From NCBI GenBank assembly GCA_030323885.1, contig CM059187.1, positions 132,314,424-132,378,423 on the forward strand: a stretch of DNA of 64,000 nucleotides, given 5' to 3'. The notes below the pieces were generated by a model that had not been told where the DNA came from, did not search any database, and saw only the letters and a list, made by a program, of their open reading frames with translations. This DNA comes from Branchipolynoe longqiensis. Taxonomy: Eukaryota > Annelida > Polychaeta > Phyllodocida > Polynoidae. Below, one piece after another: positions 1 through 12,100 of this stretch. Position numbers and translations under genes: made by a program. Each line of letters opens with the position of its first letter. The first letter of the stretch is position 1.

Positions 1-373
1 TCTTGCATGCGCTTATCTTCCAACCTACTTAAAGCATCGGATATAACATTCGCCTCACTGCTAATGTGGACGGCAGTAAAGACAAAATTATATTTTATAG
101 ATAACCAAAAAATGCGCCTCACATAATGCATAATCCTTTTACATCTTGATCTACCCGTGGCTAAGGCCGCTTCAACCGTTGCACTATCTGTTACCATTAC
201 TATCGAGGCCCCCTGCCAGCCTGAACTCCATCGTCTTACTGCTGCATAAACCGCCCCCATCTCCTGCACATTAATGTGCGCTGTATTTAACTTATCATCT
301 GGCTGGTCATAATGGTGGCCTAACTGTTCTTTAAGTTGCCCTACTATCTTTTCGTTGAAGCAACCCACTAGCC
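1..373 (-). pseudogene. retroelement RNase H-like domain (partial)
   Basis: Read on the minus strand this stretch is open in one frame and runs off the left edge of the window. It shows an RNase H fold pattern of the kind found in retrotransposon Pol proteins: a Glu in an INVQEMGAVYAA context, an Asp in VTDSATVEAAL, and a final Asp in NVISDALSR. The first Asp-containing strand is less clear; an ALHGDDWLVG segment lies where the start of the domain would be. There is no reverse transcriptase next to it. The preceding ORF (376-834) is in another frame and ends just where this domain begins. It is probably the 3' part of a deleted retroelement. The RNase H assignment is fairly firm; the element family is not. 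Confidence 0.6.
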
Positions 374-375
374 AA

Positions 376-834
376 TCATCCCCATGCAAAGCCCCATCTT
401 CTCTTCATGCTCTCTCGGCGCTCCTGCAGCTCTTGCACTCTGTCCTCCAATTCCATTTCTTCTATTTCTTTCGCTAATGAAATTGCCTGTTCTTCTAGTG
501 TGAGTGTCGACATTCTATCTCCAATTTCTGGCGAACTCTCTCGTGAACCATTTTCTTGTACGTCTGCTATTTGTCTCGCAGACCTTGTTACTCGGGTAGA
601 GGCCAACTTCTTCCCTTTCTTGCCCTTCTTTTTCTTACATTTGTCCGGTTTGTGCGAGTTGCCGCATAAGTCGCAATACATGCCGCTTCGTATCTGATTC
701 TGCTTCCACTCTGCTGTAGACACGTCCGCTCTCAAACGAAATTGTGATAGAAGTGATATTATTTTGGTCGCTATACAGGTGGCGCCCCATTCGCGCGTCC
801 AAACTTGGGTTGGTGCGCGACTCCAAATGCACAA
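376..834 (-). pseudogene. Gag-like ORF with zinc knuckle and coiled coil
   Basis: Open frame of about 150 codons on the minus strand, with no clear ATG start. It contains a Cys-His cluster (CDLCGNSHKPDKC, spacing CX2CX3HX4C) followed by a Lys-rich stretch, then a Glu/Arg-rich segment likely to form a coiled coil (residues about 115-145). This is the usual make-up of a retrotransposon Gag or Gag-like nucleic-acid-binding protein. It directly precedes the RNase H fragment at 1-373, so the two are probably remains of one element. An overlapping frame (635-880) also looks partly coding, which suggests a frameshift. It could be a decayed element or, less likely, a domesticated gene. Confidence 0.4.
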
Positions 835-914
835 TATTCTTGCAAACAGTAATAAATAAATAAATAAGAACCTTGTACATGCTTCGTTATTTTATATTAT
901 TATAATACATTATA

Positions 915-1101
915 ATTCACATATTTGTATATATAATATATATATATACATACATATATTATATATAGGCCATTGTATAGCTATATATCATGATATATAT
1001 ATATATATATATGTATATACAGTAAAACCTCTCTAACCGACCACCTCTACAGATATATATATATATATAGATATATCATATATATATATATATATATATA
1101 T
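915..1101. repeat. TA-rich microsatellite
   Basis: Alternating TA/TATATA tracts, interrupted at about 1020-1053 by a short piece (CAGTAAAACCTCTCTAA, then CGACCACC) that matches the terminus of the pogo-like MITE at 20696-20888. The MITE end probably inserted into, or was left in, the microsatellite. Confidence 0.85.
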
Positions 1102-1577
1102 GCATACCTATGATCATGAGCTATGCGGTGGCCTTCTTTTTGTTTGGAAATAGCCACCCTAGTATGAAGCTATATGTTACTAGATATATATGGCTTTGCT
1201 TTTCAGTATGTGTGTCATCACAATGGTCGCTAACTTCCTGAGACGCCCGCCGGAGACATCACCTGTGAGGAGCAGCTCGGCTGAATCAATGCTTACTGCT
1301 CGTGAAATATATGGCTAACCAATGGACATGCAACCAAATGAGAGGTTTATATGCCTAACTAAGTTTTAGAGCATTAGCCAATCACTAATTATGTGTAGGC
1401 CTAATCTGTAACCAACACAATTAGCTTTACAATGTTACTCCATACAGCGAGTGTACCCTATCTATATAGCGAATGGTAGACAGGAAGTGTGAACACTTAT
1501 TTGTCCTAAAGGCTTGTCAGCGTACCTTTCCTACTTCAAATACAATTTAATTCAATTATATATTAAATAGGCCCTAT

Positions 1578-1578
1578 T

Positions 1579-1624
<46 letters not shown>
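1578..1624. repeat. (TA)n microsatellite
   Basis: Nearly pure TA dinucleotide run just left of the foldback-like element. No coding signal lies between 1101 and 1690 apart from a short repeat at about 1465-1505 that recurs at 44135-44185. Confidence 0.85.
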
Positions 1625-1626
<2 letters not shown>

Positions 1627-1694
1627 ATATGATACATTATAAAATTAACAGCTACTTGTACTTTTATTGTATAGGCCTACATTTGTCCACTATA

Positions 1695-3474
1695 ATGGGG
1701 ACCTTTCATGAGCCATTTCTCTCGCTATATACTTGGTGGCAGCACCCGTTCCCGGTCCAAGTCGGCCATCATGGTTGGATAGAAGGGTGTAGATGTATTG
1801 GTGGTGTACGTGTGTGGTGGGGTGGGTGTGGTGGGGGTTTAGCGATGTGGTGGGGGTGTGGTAGGGGTGTATGTCTGTGCTGGGCTCAGGGGTGTGGTGC
1901 GGGTGTAGGTGTGTGCTGGGGCTTTTGGGATGTGGTGGGGGTGTAGGTGTGTGGTGGTGGTGTCGGTGTGTGGTGGGGGTATAGGTGTGTGTGGTGAGAG
2001 TGTAGGTGTGTGTGTGGTGTAGGTGTGTGTGGTGGTGTAGGTGTGGTGTGTGTGGTGTGGGTGTAGGTGTGTGGTGGGGGTGTAGATGTGTGGTGGGGTG
2101 TAGGTGTGGGTTTAGGTGTGTTGTGGGGGTGTAAGGGGTACTGGTGGGGGTGTATGGGGATTTAGGGGTGTGTGGTGAAGGTGTAGGGGTGTGTGGTGAG
2201 TGGGTATGGTGGGGGTGTGTGGGGTGTAGGGGGTATAGGTGTGTGGTGAGGGTTTAGGGCTGTGGTGGGGGTGTAGGTGTGTGGTGGGGGTTTAGGGATG
2301 CTAAAGATTGTGAGGTGCCACTCTACACCTCCACCACAAACCATCTACACCCCCACCACACACACCATCAACCCCCACCACACACACCTACACCCCACCA
2401 CATCTCTAAGCCCCCACCACAACCCCACACCCCACCACACCCACACCCACCATACCCACTCACCACACACCCCTACACCTTCACCACATACCCCTAAATC
2501 CCCATACACCCCCACCAGACACACAAAAATCTTCACCACACCCCTACACCTCCACAACACACCCACCACACAAACATATGCCCCCACCACACACCCACCA
2601 TACACACCTACACCCCAACCACACCATACCCACTCACCACACACACCCACCACACACCCCTAAAACCCCACACACACCCACCACACATGCCAAAATCCTC
2701 ACCACAGCCCTACACCTCCACCAGACAAACATACACCCCCACAACACACCCACCACACAAACATATGCCCCCACCACACACCCACCATACACACCTACAC
2801 CCCAACCACACCATACCCACTCACCACACACACCCACCACTCACCCCTAAATCCCCACACACACCCACCACACATGCCAAAATCCTCACCACAGCCCTAC
2901 ACCTCCACCAGACAAACATACACCCCCACCACACACCCACCATACACACTTCAACTACACCACCATACCAACCTCCACCCCAACCACACCCACCCCTCCA
3001 TACCCACTCACCACACACCCCTACACCCCCACCAAACACGCCTAAATCCCGATACACCCCCACAACACACACCAAAATCCTCACCACACCCCTACAATTC
3101 CACAACACACCAGCACACAAAATACACCTCCACCACACACCCACCAGACACACCCACCACACCATACCCACTCACCACACACCGCCACCACACACCCCTA
3201 AATCCCCACACACACCCACCACACACACCAAAATCCTCACCACGCCCCTAAACCTCCACCACACAAACATATGCCCCCACCACACACACCTACACCCCAA
3301 CTACACCATACCCACTCACCACATACCCCTACAGCCCCACCACACACCCCTAAATCCCCATACACCCCCACCACACACACCAAAATCCTCACACACCCTT
3401 ACACCTCCACAACACATGAGACCGGCATGGTGCGCCATCTGACGAGAGAGTTATGCAAACTGAGAGGTCCCCAT
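1695..3474. mobile_element. foldback-like element with minisatellite arms (copy 1)
   Basis: A 1.8 kb structure with two related inverted ends (1695-1764 and 3412-3474; shared blocks include GGGGACCT and a CTCTCG core). Between them, a G-rich minisatellite (about 1786-2300, unit near GTGGTGGGGGTGTAGGTGT) switches to its complement (C-rich, about 2335-3410, unit near CACCACACACCCCTACACC). The switch point (2296-2332) is a non-repetitive spacer. The same spacer and end sequence recur in the copy at 29361-29835. Long inverted repeats built of short tandem repeats are the hallmark of foldback elements (FB in Drosophila, TU in sea urchins). The long His/Pro/Thr-rich frames across it are by-products of the repeat, not genes. 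Confidence 0.65.
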
Positions 3475-5030
3475 TGTACATGATATTTGCTTTCTATTTC
3501 ATTCTGTTGTGAGTGTATATGTAGGCCTACATGCTTTTGTTGTTATCTCTGAAATGGTTGTTGAAATGAACAGCAGAATGATAATGAGGTCGGTAAAGAT
3601 GCTGCTATAGTGTGGCTGGGTTTTGTGACGGTATGAAGATGAGGGAGGCGTGTTTCCCTCCAGATAAATAGCAAATGTACAACTCACTCAGGAACTCATG
3701 GATATTTTCGCTATGTGTAGGCCTATTATAATATTACTGGATGCCCGGCCACGTTTGGGACACCAGAGAATACTACAGAAACTCTCCCCTTCATATCACT
3801 TGTCTATCAACTCATTAACCAATGCTAAGGAAGAATGAAGTCAAGACACAGATAAACAGTGGAGAAGTTGTGCTTTACTAACACCAACTCCTGTCCACCT
3901 ACCAGTGACCTATCATCCACACCCCTTGCCTTCTAGCCACACAATATCTCATTACTACTTTAGCCTGTATAGAAAGCAGTGCCTACAGCCCATGGGACAG
4001 GAGTCCTAGGGCTGTGTTCACACTCAATTAGAATAGCTGAATTTTGATAGCATCAGACAGAGTGTCTGGGGTTCCTGCTCAAGAGTAGGTGTGCCTCACT
4101 CCAGAGCCAGGAGTAGAGTGATCTCTCTCCAGGGGGTCTGAAGCAGAGTCTAGAATTAAGATCTTGGTTTGAGGCTAGTGTGGTCAGAGGGCCAATGGGA
4201 TGCAGGTGACTGGGCAGTCCACAGCCAGCCAATCAGGCACCTCCACAGTCAGGGTGGGTGGCACCCTCCCCCAGTAGGGGTAGCTGTCACTCAACCCAGC
4301 TGCAGGTGGTGCCCTGTGTGTATATGCAAATTAGGCTGGTGGACCGGCCCAGTGGTCAAGGCAGGGGGGGGGGGGGGCAGGTAGTTATACAGTTACAATA
4401 GATCTCTGTTAAAATGGTCTTTTCTCCAATTGCACTCTTTATGGATGCATAGAGAAACATTTCAACAATCATGTACTGCCTCTTATATAGGAACATCTCT
4501 TCATTAATCTCAGGCATAATATATGAACATATATTTCACACAGCTTATATCATGTCATAATGGGAGTGGGATATTATTACTTTTAGTTTATATAACATCG
4601 TCCCCACTCCGTCGCCCAAGACTAATAATGCTCTCTGCCAATATATAACTCTTAACCGAAAATCCGTATATTTTTACACTATGTCTAATGTAAATGTAAA
4701 ACATAACATATTACGCTTTGTGAATCTCACGAATCCGTCAAAAATAGTAGAGCCTATAGGCTATGGATAGTGTGTGTTTGTTAGATATTCCTGTTTGAAG
4801 TATTAGGGAGTTTGCATTTTAAGTCTTGTCGATAATATTAGTATACCTCCATGTTATATGTAGGCCTACTGAAGAAATTGATAGTGCATGTTGAGTATGA
4901 CCGCAGTTTGCCTATAGAGGGAGTGCACGTCACGTCATCACTCAGTGGTTAGTCATCTTGGATTACACTTAATACCACCTATGGCGCCCCCTGTCTTATA
5001 CCAAGAACACTATGGCCACCACTGGGCCTA
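3475..5030. other. intergenic stretch without recognised gene
   Basis: No conserved coding frame, tRNA or clear repeat boundary seen. It holds a 14-base G run near 4364-4377. Sequence at 4170-4390 is relatively GC-rich but has no convincing protein. Confidence 0.5.
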
Positions 5031-5679
5031 CCTATAGCAGAGAGCGTTTATATAAACAGATGAGAGGGACAACTCCCATACTAGACCGTGTAACAGCTGC
5101 CGACTGTGGCGCTCCAAGTGGTGGTTGTTGAACAGTATATGACACAGCTGTCAAACTCAAGGCATTGTCAATGGCCGTGAGCAATCTTCGTACAGAAAAA
5201 GTGAAATATCTCTAAAACTACACCCCATAGAAACAAACTGTTTGGAACACATATAGAAAACATATTTAACGATGAGACTATATTAAATTTATATGGCTAG
5301 GGTTCTGTATTTCTATTAATAATTTTGAATAAAATACACGTTTTGCACTACACGTACGGCAAACTCAAGGCATTGTCAATGGCGCTGAGCAATCTTCATA
5401 CAGAAAAGTGAAATATCTCTAAAACCACATGACCTAGACACAAACCGCTTGGAACACATATAGAAAACATGTTTACCAAGAGGATTATATTAAATTGATA
5501 AGGTTAGGCTTCTGCATTTCTATTAATTTTGAATAAAAACAAATGTTTTGCACTGCACGTACCGGCAAACTCAAAGCTTGTTCAACACTAACCGCCAGGA
5601 ACGCCACTGTAGCCTGTGTTACCGATTTTCGCGCGAGTTGTCCCTCTCATCTGTTTATATACACGCTCTCTGCCTATAG
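5031..5679. mobile_element. DNA element with 45-bp terminal inverted repeats
   Basis: Left end 5031-5075 (CCTATAGCAGAGAGCG...) and right end 5635-5679 (...CGCTCTCTGCCTATAG) are inverted copies of each other, including a shared AAACAGATGAGAGGGACAAC block. The interior is a direct tandem duplication with period about 207 (start points near 5155, 5361, 5568), marked by the block CAAACTCAAGGCATTGTCAA. Parts of the interior (GTGAAATATCTCTAAAAC) recur inverted near 35645-35790. No transposase is encoded, so it is non-autonomous. Confidence 0.7.
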
Positions 5680-5939
5680 TCAGGGATGCCGAAGTATGTG
5701 GCACCACCTAGCGGGTACTGCCCGAACCCTTCTAATTCTTTGACAGAGCATCCAAAGTGTGAACACACTGCACTTTAGTAATGATGTGAGGCTACATGAT
5801 TTATAAAATGCTTCCCCTCCATCAAAAAACCCTTTTCCCCCAACTTTTGAAGCCAAACTGCTCAAAACAGTGACAAATAAACCAACAAATCGGTAAATAA
5901 ACACAATGTAAGCACTTCCAAGCCTTGCATATGTAATCC

Positions 5940-6115
5940 AATATGGCCACCGGAAGTTGTCTCGTGACGTCATTACACCCCCTCTATGCGCAGTGTGGCA
6001 TGTGCCATGTGGTTACTGTTGGTGTTTACGAAATACATGTGCTGCCAACAAGTGAGCAGCTTCAGAACTAATGTCATGTGACAACTGCGGCCCTGTGATC
6101 ATGTGACCAGTCAGC
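5940..6115 (+). promoter_or_regulatory. probable SGPL1 promoter / 5' UTR
   Basis: The 175 bases before the SGPL1 start codon hold a cluster typical of TATA-less housekeeping promoters: an ETS site (ACCGGAAGT, 5949-5957), a full CRE palindrome (TGACGTCA, 5965-5972), an NRF1-like half site (TGCGCA, 5987-5992) and two M-box type E-boxes (TCATGTGAC, 6074-6082 and 6099-6107). The motifs are seen; their use is inferred. Transcription start is unknown. Confidence 0.5.
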
Positions 6116-6142
6116 ATGGCGGACGTCGGGAAACCTATTCTG
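6116..6142 (+). CDS. SGPL1: SGPL1 exon 1 (coding part)
   Basis: Encodes nine residues (MADVGKPIL) and ends at a strong donor (CTG|GTGAGT), phase 0, matching exon 2. The start codon lies in a YY1-like ATGGCGG context next to GACGTC. The N terminus of this protein is poorly conserved, so homology cannot confirm it; promoter motifs just upstream and correct phase support it. Confidence 0.65.
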
Positions 6143-9100
6143 GTGAGTGTCTGATCGGTTGTTTTTCTTTTTGTCGCATGGTTTCTGGATGCACAAATCT
6201 GGTCACTTGTTGTTCTGAGTATAATTCTACGATGACTAGACGTGTATACAGAGGACATAGTAGTTTATACAGGCCATAACAACATCGGCAAGTCGATGGT
6301 GCTTAGGTTGGCGAGTTCGTTTGTGTTTTCGGCGTATGTACCATAATCGTGTTACACTACAGAGAAACCAACGTCGAAGACAGTTGCGGATAAATCGAAC
6401 TCAGGTAGAGCTAGTATTGAAAGGCGCAGATGACTAGCCCATTTCCAAGGAGCTCTTTATGTCGGGGGGTTGGGGGGATTTGCAGGTGAACTTCCGCGAG
6501 GAGTACTATTTGTATAGAATTATTATTTAATTAACTAGTGCCAGTAGTGGTAGCACTAAGATTATAAGCGTTCGAAAATTTGATTGTTCGATGAGCATTA
6601 CTAATCAAATTATCAATGCTCATCGAACAATCTAATGTTAGCCATTAGGATGATTAGCCATTACATTAGCCTGATTAGGCTAATGATGATTAGGAACTGA
6701 CTCACGGAACCTAAGGGCCTTCAGTTTCACGTGCATACCTTTTTTCATTTTTTAGATGAATAAAATATATAAACAAATTTAATGAATACATTTTTTTTTA
6801 AATTATGTGACCATTAATTAGCATGTGATATGCTAGATAAACGATTCACCCCTACTCAGAGTAGAAGGTGAAGAATAACCCCTTTTTTTTTTAAAGTGGT
6901 GAAACTGAAAGGCCGGGTAAATGAAATGAGGACATATTCTTATTTTAAGGTGCACAATATGTTCTTCACTAGATAAAAGATTCACCCGGTACTTGTAGTA
7001 CACGGATGAAGGACAACGTAGTGTAAATACGGGCGAAAATAGCTTTAGTATGGAACCTGAACTAGAAACTGTGGCTCCAGTATCAAATGGCTACTTATAT
7101 CGGCACAGATTTGGTGAAATGGGAGAGAATGCAAAAAGACAAGATGGCGGCCGCAGAACGCCATCGATTTCACTTTTAAATCTTATTAAACTACATATTA
7201 TATTATATTTTTCAACTCAAAGGTAGCGGGCTAATAATAAAACAGATGTAAAGAATAATTGTTGCTTCTTAGATTGTGAAATTAGGCTCTCAATTCTTTG
7301 ACCCGCATTTTCGACAGCTTTTACATAGGGTTGGTTTGCACCCCTACTGCAGCAGTACGGGGTGAATCTTGTATCTAGTTCTTCACATGCATCTTCATAT
7401 TTTTTGCCCACTACTTTTAGTTTTTTAAATAATATGAATAAGCAACGCTTAAGACTGACCCCCCACATTGATGATTAATCCAGAGAAATATAGGCTTACA
7501 TGTATATTTCTATGGATTAATATATATGTATATTTTCTGTGGAATTGATATAAACTGCTCCCGGTGCCTTCAGTTTCAGCAGTACTTGTACCTGGCTGGT
7601 GCTTTATTCAAGCATGGGAGAAGGCACTGGGACCTGTTTATATGAGTTCTGCAGAAATACCTGTTTCTGGATTCTGGTGAATTCAGTTTCCCTCTCTATG
7701 ACAGGGTATTGTTTATGTATATGTATATGTATACACATGTTAGTCATTAGCATCCCCCCTGAGTGGGTCGGTGTAATAAAACATGTAGTTCAATAGACTT
7801 TGAAAGCCAAATTGACAGCAGGCTGTAATCACCATAGATCTGGTCTTTTTGCATTCTCTCCCATTTCATCAGCTTTGTGCCAATATAGATCACTGCACAC
7901 TGGAACCACTCCCTCCAGAGTTAATTCCTATTTGAAACAGTTTTTGCTCGGATATAGACATAGTTGTCATTCACCCGTACTCTGGGTAGTCAAGGTGAAT
8001 CTTTTAAGTTTTATCTAGTGACGTGCTAGCCTCTTGATAGAAAATATCAACATATATAACTAGTACTTAAATTATGAACTCTGCATTTCTACCTCTAAAC
8101 CTGTATTTATCTAGTTTAGAATTCAAATGTTCTATTGAATTTTGTATTTCTATTTTAACATTTTGGAAATGTGTGGCTTCTGTGATTTTGGGTATTATCC
8201 AATGCATTAGTTCTGGGGTCGTACCCAGAACACAAGTTCTTGACATTGCGGTCAAAGGGTGGATTGGTGGCGAATATTGTCTCTTGTTTGCAGGGTTATT
8301 TAGGAAGTTATTTTTTTTCTCTTGGCGTTGATGGATAAAGGGGGGGGGGGGGTTATTTAATTAAGGTAAGCAATTAATGACACAGTTGTTATGATTATTA
8401 TTTCTTCAATTTCGGTCAAATAAATGGGGGAGGGGGGCAAGAATTAGTGTTAAATTTTCATTTTGAATTTACATTTATTAAGAGCGCTCTGTTTAGCTGA
8501 AGGGTTCCACTATGGGTTTTTTTTGTGGTCAGCTGTCCGCCCTCTAATTGCCATTTTCACTTGTCCAGTGGATATTTGGGGAGTCCATTTGTTTTAAATG
8601 AAATAAAACCTTGTGTTATGTTTAGAATTTGCTTAATAAGCAACCATCCATAACATGAGCTATCAATTATAGACTTAGTCTCACTAATCTTGTTATAGTT
8701 ATAAACAATGGGATGACCGCTGCTTACTTGAACCAGTCATCTAATCTATGAAGACAGAGATCACATAGTTCATCGATTCGAACTGATAACCAAACTATTA
8801 TGTGGCGTGGTTAAAGTACATTCCTTTAGAGAGCTGTTGTAAGCATTGCTATTTTGTTATATAGCCTAGCCATTAATCCAAATACGATTCGGATCTAAAC
8901 CATAGTACGGAGTTCACGCGTTTAAGAGATTCAGACCCCTCCCCCGGAGGGTTAAAAACCCCTATTCATATAAATAAAACAAAAATTATAATTATAAAGG
9001 ACCAAGGCACAGCAGGACTGAGTGGGAAATCGGGTCAGGGTGCCAGCGGTCAGGTCTCCCAGTGGAGCAGCACTATAAAGTCGCCATGATTGCGTGCTGT

Positions 9101-12100
9101 TACAATTCGGTATCCGTCCTGATATTACCTTTGACGTTGCCAGGATGTAAAACACAAACAACTAAAGTAGCATTAGAAGTTAGCTCGTCTGCTGCACTCA
9201 CAACTCATTCCACTGTTCTTTGCCCTAACCTAGCAATGCCGAACATCAGGTTAGGTAGTAACAAGTATCAATTGTGTTACGTAAATCATTGGTTTGACTT
9301 CGCCACATTTCGAACCCAGGGATTCAAATACAATTCATTCGGCCATTCCGTCAGTGATCAATGGGTCACTTTCCGTTCGGGTGGAGTAGTAAATAAGGTT
9401 TTAGTTGGCTGCCACAATATTATTAATCGCACTGACATTGTCTTATTGGGTGTGTTTTTTTAACAACAGAAACTTGCATATTAAAACTAGGCTAAAAGTA
9501 GCTATGCTTGTGAACCCGGCTGACTGTCGTATAAGGATTGTTCTCAAGTGGGTGTTGAAAGAATGGCGATTTCTCCCCTCGATTATCTTTCCTGGAAGCT
9601 ATGATCAAAGATGCAAAGGCTTCGATATTTTAAACTACTTCATAATTAATTATATGATATTTACATAGCTGCTGAAATTTGTATATATCTGAAAAAGTGA
9701 TTACCTCATGTTTTAGTTGGATGTTATTAATTGTTGTTTTGTCACATAATCTATATCATTTTAGTATATGATTCAACGTTTGAAATAAGACATATCCGCT
9801 TGTCCGAGCCATGTGAGAGTAAATAAGAACAAGCTGACTATCGCTTGAGCTTTTCCGTTGGACAAGTGAACATTTTGGACTGGAAAGCATGTATTTCGCG
9901 ACTTTACCATTTAGACTCTTGTTACCATTATTCAGGTGGTGTTTTCTTTTTAATCATGATATTTAAAGTTAACCTGGTACATGTTGTGTATAACACTGAA
10001 CATATATAATATAGCCGTACTTAAACACTAGAATTAATTTCCGATTAACCAGTTAAAGAGTTTAGGAACTAATAACAATAATGTGGTAATCAAATGTATA
10101 AAATTAAATTAAGATTTTCTTTTTTTACCTTCTGAATAACAATAACAAAACAGAGTGGGGTTAGTAGAATAAGATATTAGGTTTAACCTATTAAGCAACA
10201 AGATATTTTTTTCTGAATAACAAAATTAACACTAACAGTAACAACAGTTAAATAAAATAGAGTTAGTAGGTATTATGTTGGCCTTATCAACTAACCAGAC
10301 ATGAAACGAAAAGTGAAAATCCAGACGGACATGTCAAAATCACACCAGACTTGTCCTATGGACAAGTGAACAACTTTGCTTATTTCTATCACTATGATTA
10401 TACCTGCTACTAGATCTGAAAGACCAGTGTTTCGAGGCTACTAAATTAATCTGTACATTCTGAGGAATAAATACATTTGAATACTAAAAAGAAATGTAAT
10501 GATGTTTTGGGGCGTAAATATGTATTCTTCTGAACGGTTTGCGCCAACCCACTGGTATTCAAGTCATGCATAATTGCAGTCATATACACTATTTGCAGAT
10601 ATTATTATTTGTTTCCTATATGTTCCTTCACAGGCCACTGTGGCACAATATGCAGAGGTTGCCCGACTGCATGTAAACGACCTGTGCCGCGCCCTGGAGC
10701 CATGGCAGATCATTGCTATCACCTTTGGCCTCACATTACTCGCCGTCTGGATCTACGAGTTCCTGTTCCAACCAGAAAGTAAGTTATTAATCTCTACTAG
10801 GCCAAAAAGAAAAATATTCACGTTTCCGGTTGCAGGGGAAAATTATTTTGGGTCCGTAGGTAGTTTTTTTATTATTATTTTTATTTGTTATTGCTTGTCA
10901 AACTGCACACTGCAAAGGCTGCCCTTCCAGTTCTCAAAACTGAAATTAAACTGGGGTCACCTAATATAATACTTCTCAAGCTCTGTCTAGATGAGTAGTG
11001 TATAAACCATTCATATAAGAATTGCTGATGCATGTTTTTTTTCTCTTTTTGCTATAAACCAATATAATGTCTTAATGTGGCCTCAAATCTGAGGTCAACG
11101 GGACCACATAAGAGTATGTTTTGTTTTTTTCTCAGAGAGGAAGAAAATCGAGTCACTATTAACAGGTTCGGTCAGCAACCAGAAACATCAATATTTGTTT
11201 TATGCCCTATTATTCGCTGGTTCCTTACTGAACAGCAGTTCTAATAAAGTAACTTTCCAGATACCAAAATTGGTGTCAACCCAGACACTTGTCAGTGCCC
11301 TGGCCATGCATGGTTGATTGATTGATTGAGGGATTGATGATGGTTTAATGCCGTGTGGACAGCAACGGCCATATTCACAGTGACAAGTTATGGTATTTTT
11401 TCTGTCGGTTTTGTTAATCATATCTATATGCCTACCTTGAAATTTACATAAAAAAACTGGAATGGTCAGTTTGTTTAAACTGATAGTAAAATTAGATTCA
11501 CAAAAGATTGCTAAAATTACAGGCGGTATTACAGTCTAGTACTTATAAACTCGAATTTGGTTGTGCTTTGGTCAAATTGCTTCACAATCACATGCTATTT
11601 ACGTCTTTTTTTAAAATTGGTACAAGAAACCATGACATTTACACCCTTCAACAGAATGTGTCTGACTGTCAGTGGACACTGACACCCATTGCACTCCCGG
11701 ATGGGAATTTTCCCTTGAATAAAAATGCATGAGCCAGCCATATACTGCAGCACCACATACTGCGATATCCAAATACAGGAAGTGGTATTTTGTTTAATGT
11801 AGAATATTTTGTTAGCAATATTTTGTAGCACAATTTCACTGCAACCCAAATCGAAAACCTATATAGAGCAAGCAGCCTAAGAAGTTTTAGTCGCTAGAAC
11901 CCCATGTGTTTACGGTTTTAAAGTGACTTTGAAGAATAAAGCCTATAGTGGAATAGAGGGAGCCACACGCGCGCACACACACACACATACACACACACAC
12001 GCACGCGCGCGCGCACACACATACGCGCACACACGCTTCTGGATGAGCTCTCTATAAATTATTATTATTATTAAGTTTGGTTAGTATTGTTACCACGCTT

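Noticed and set aside
2277..3483. Long His/Pro/Thr-rich open frames, up to 251 codons
   Set aside because: They come from the C-rich minisatellite, are open in several frames at once and show no start context or homology.
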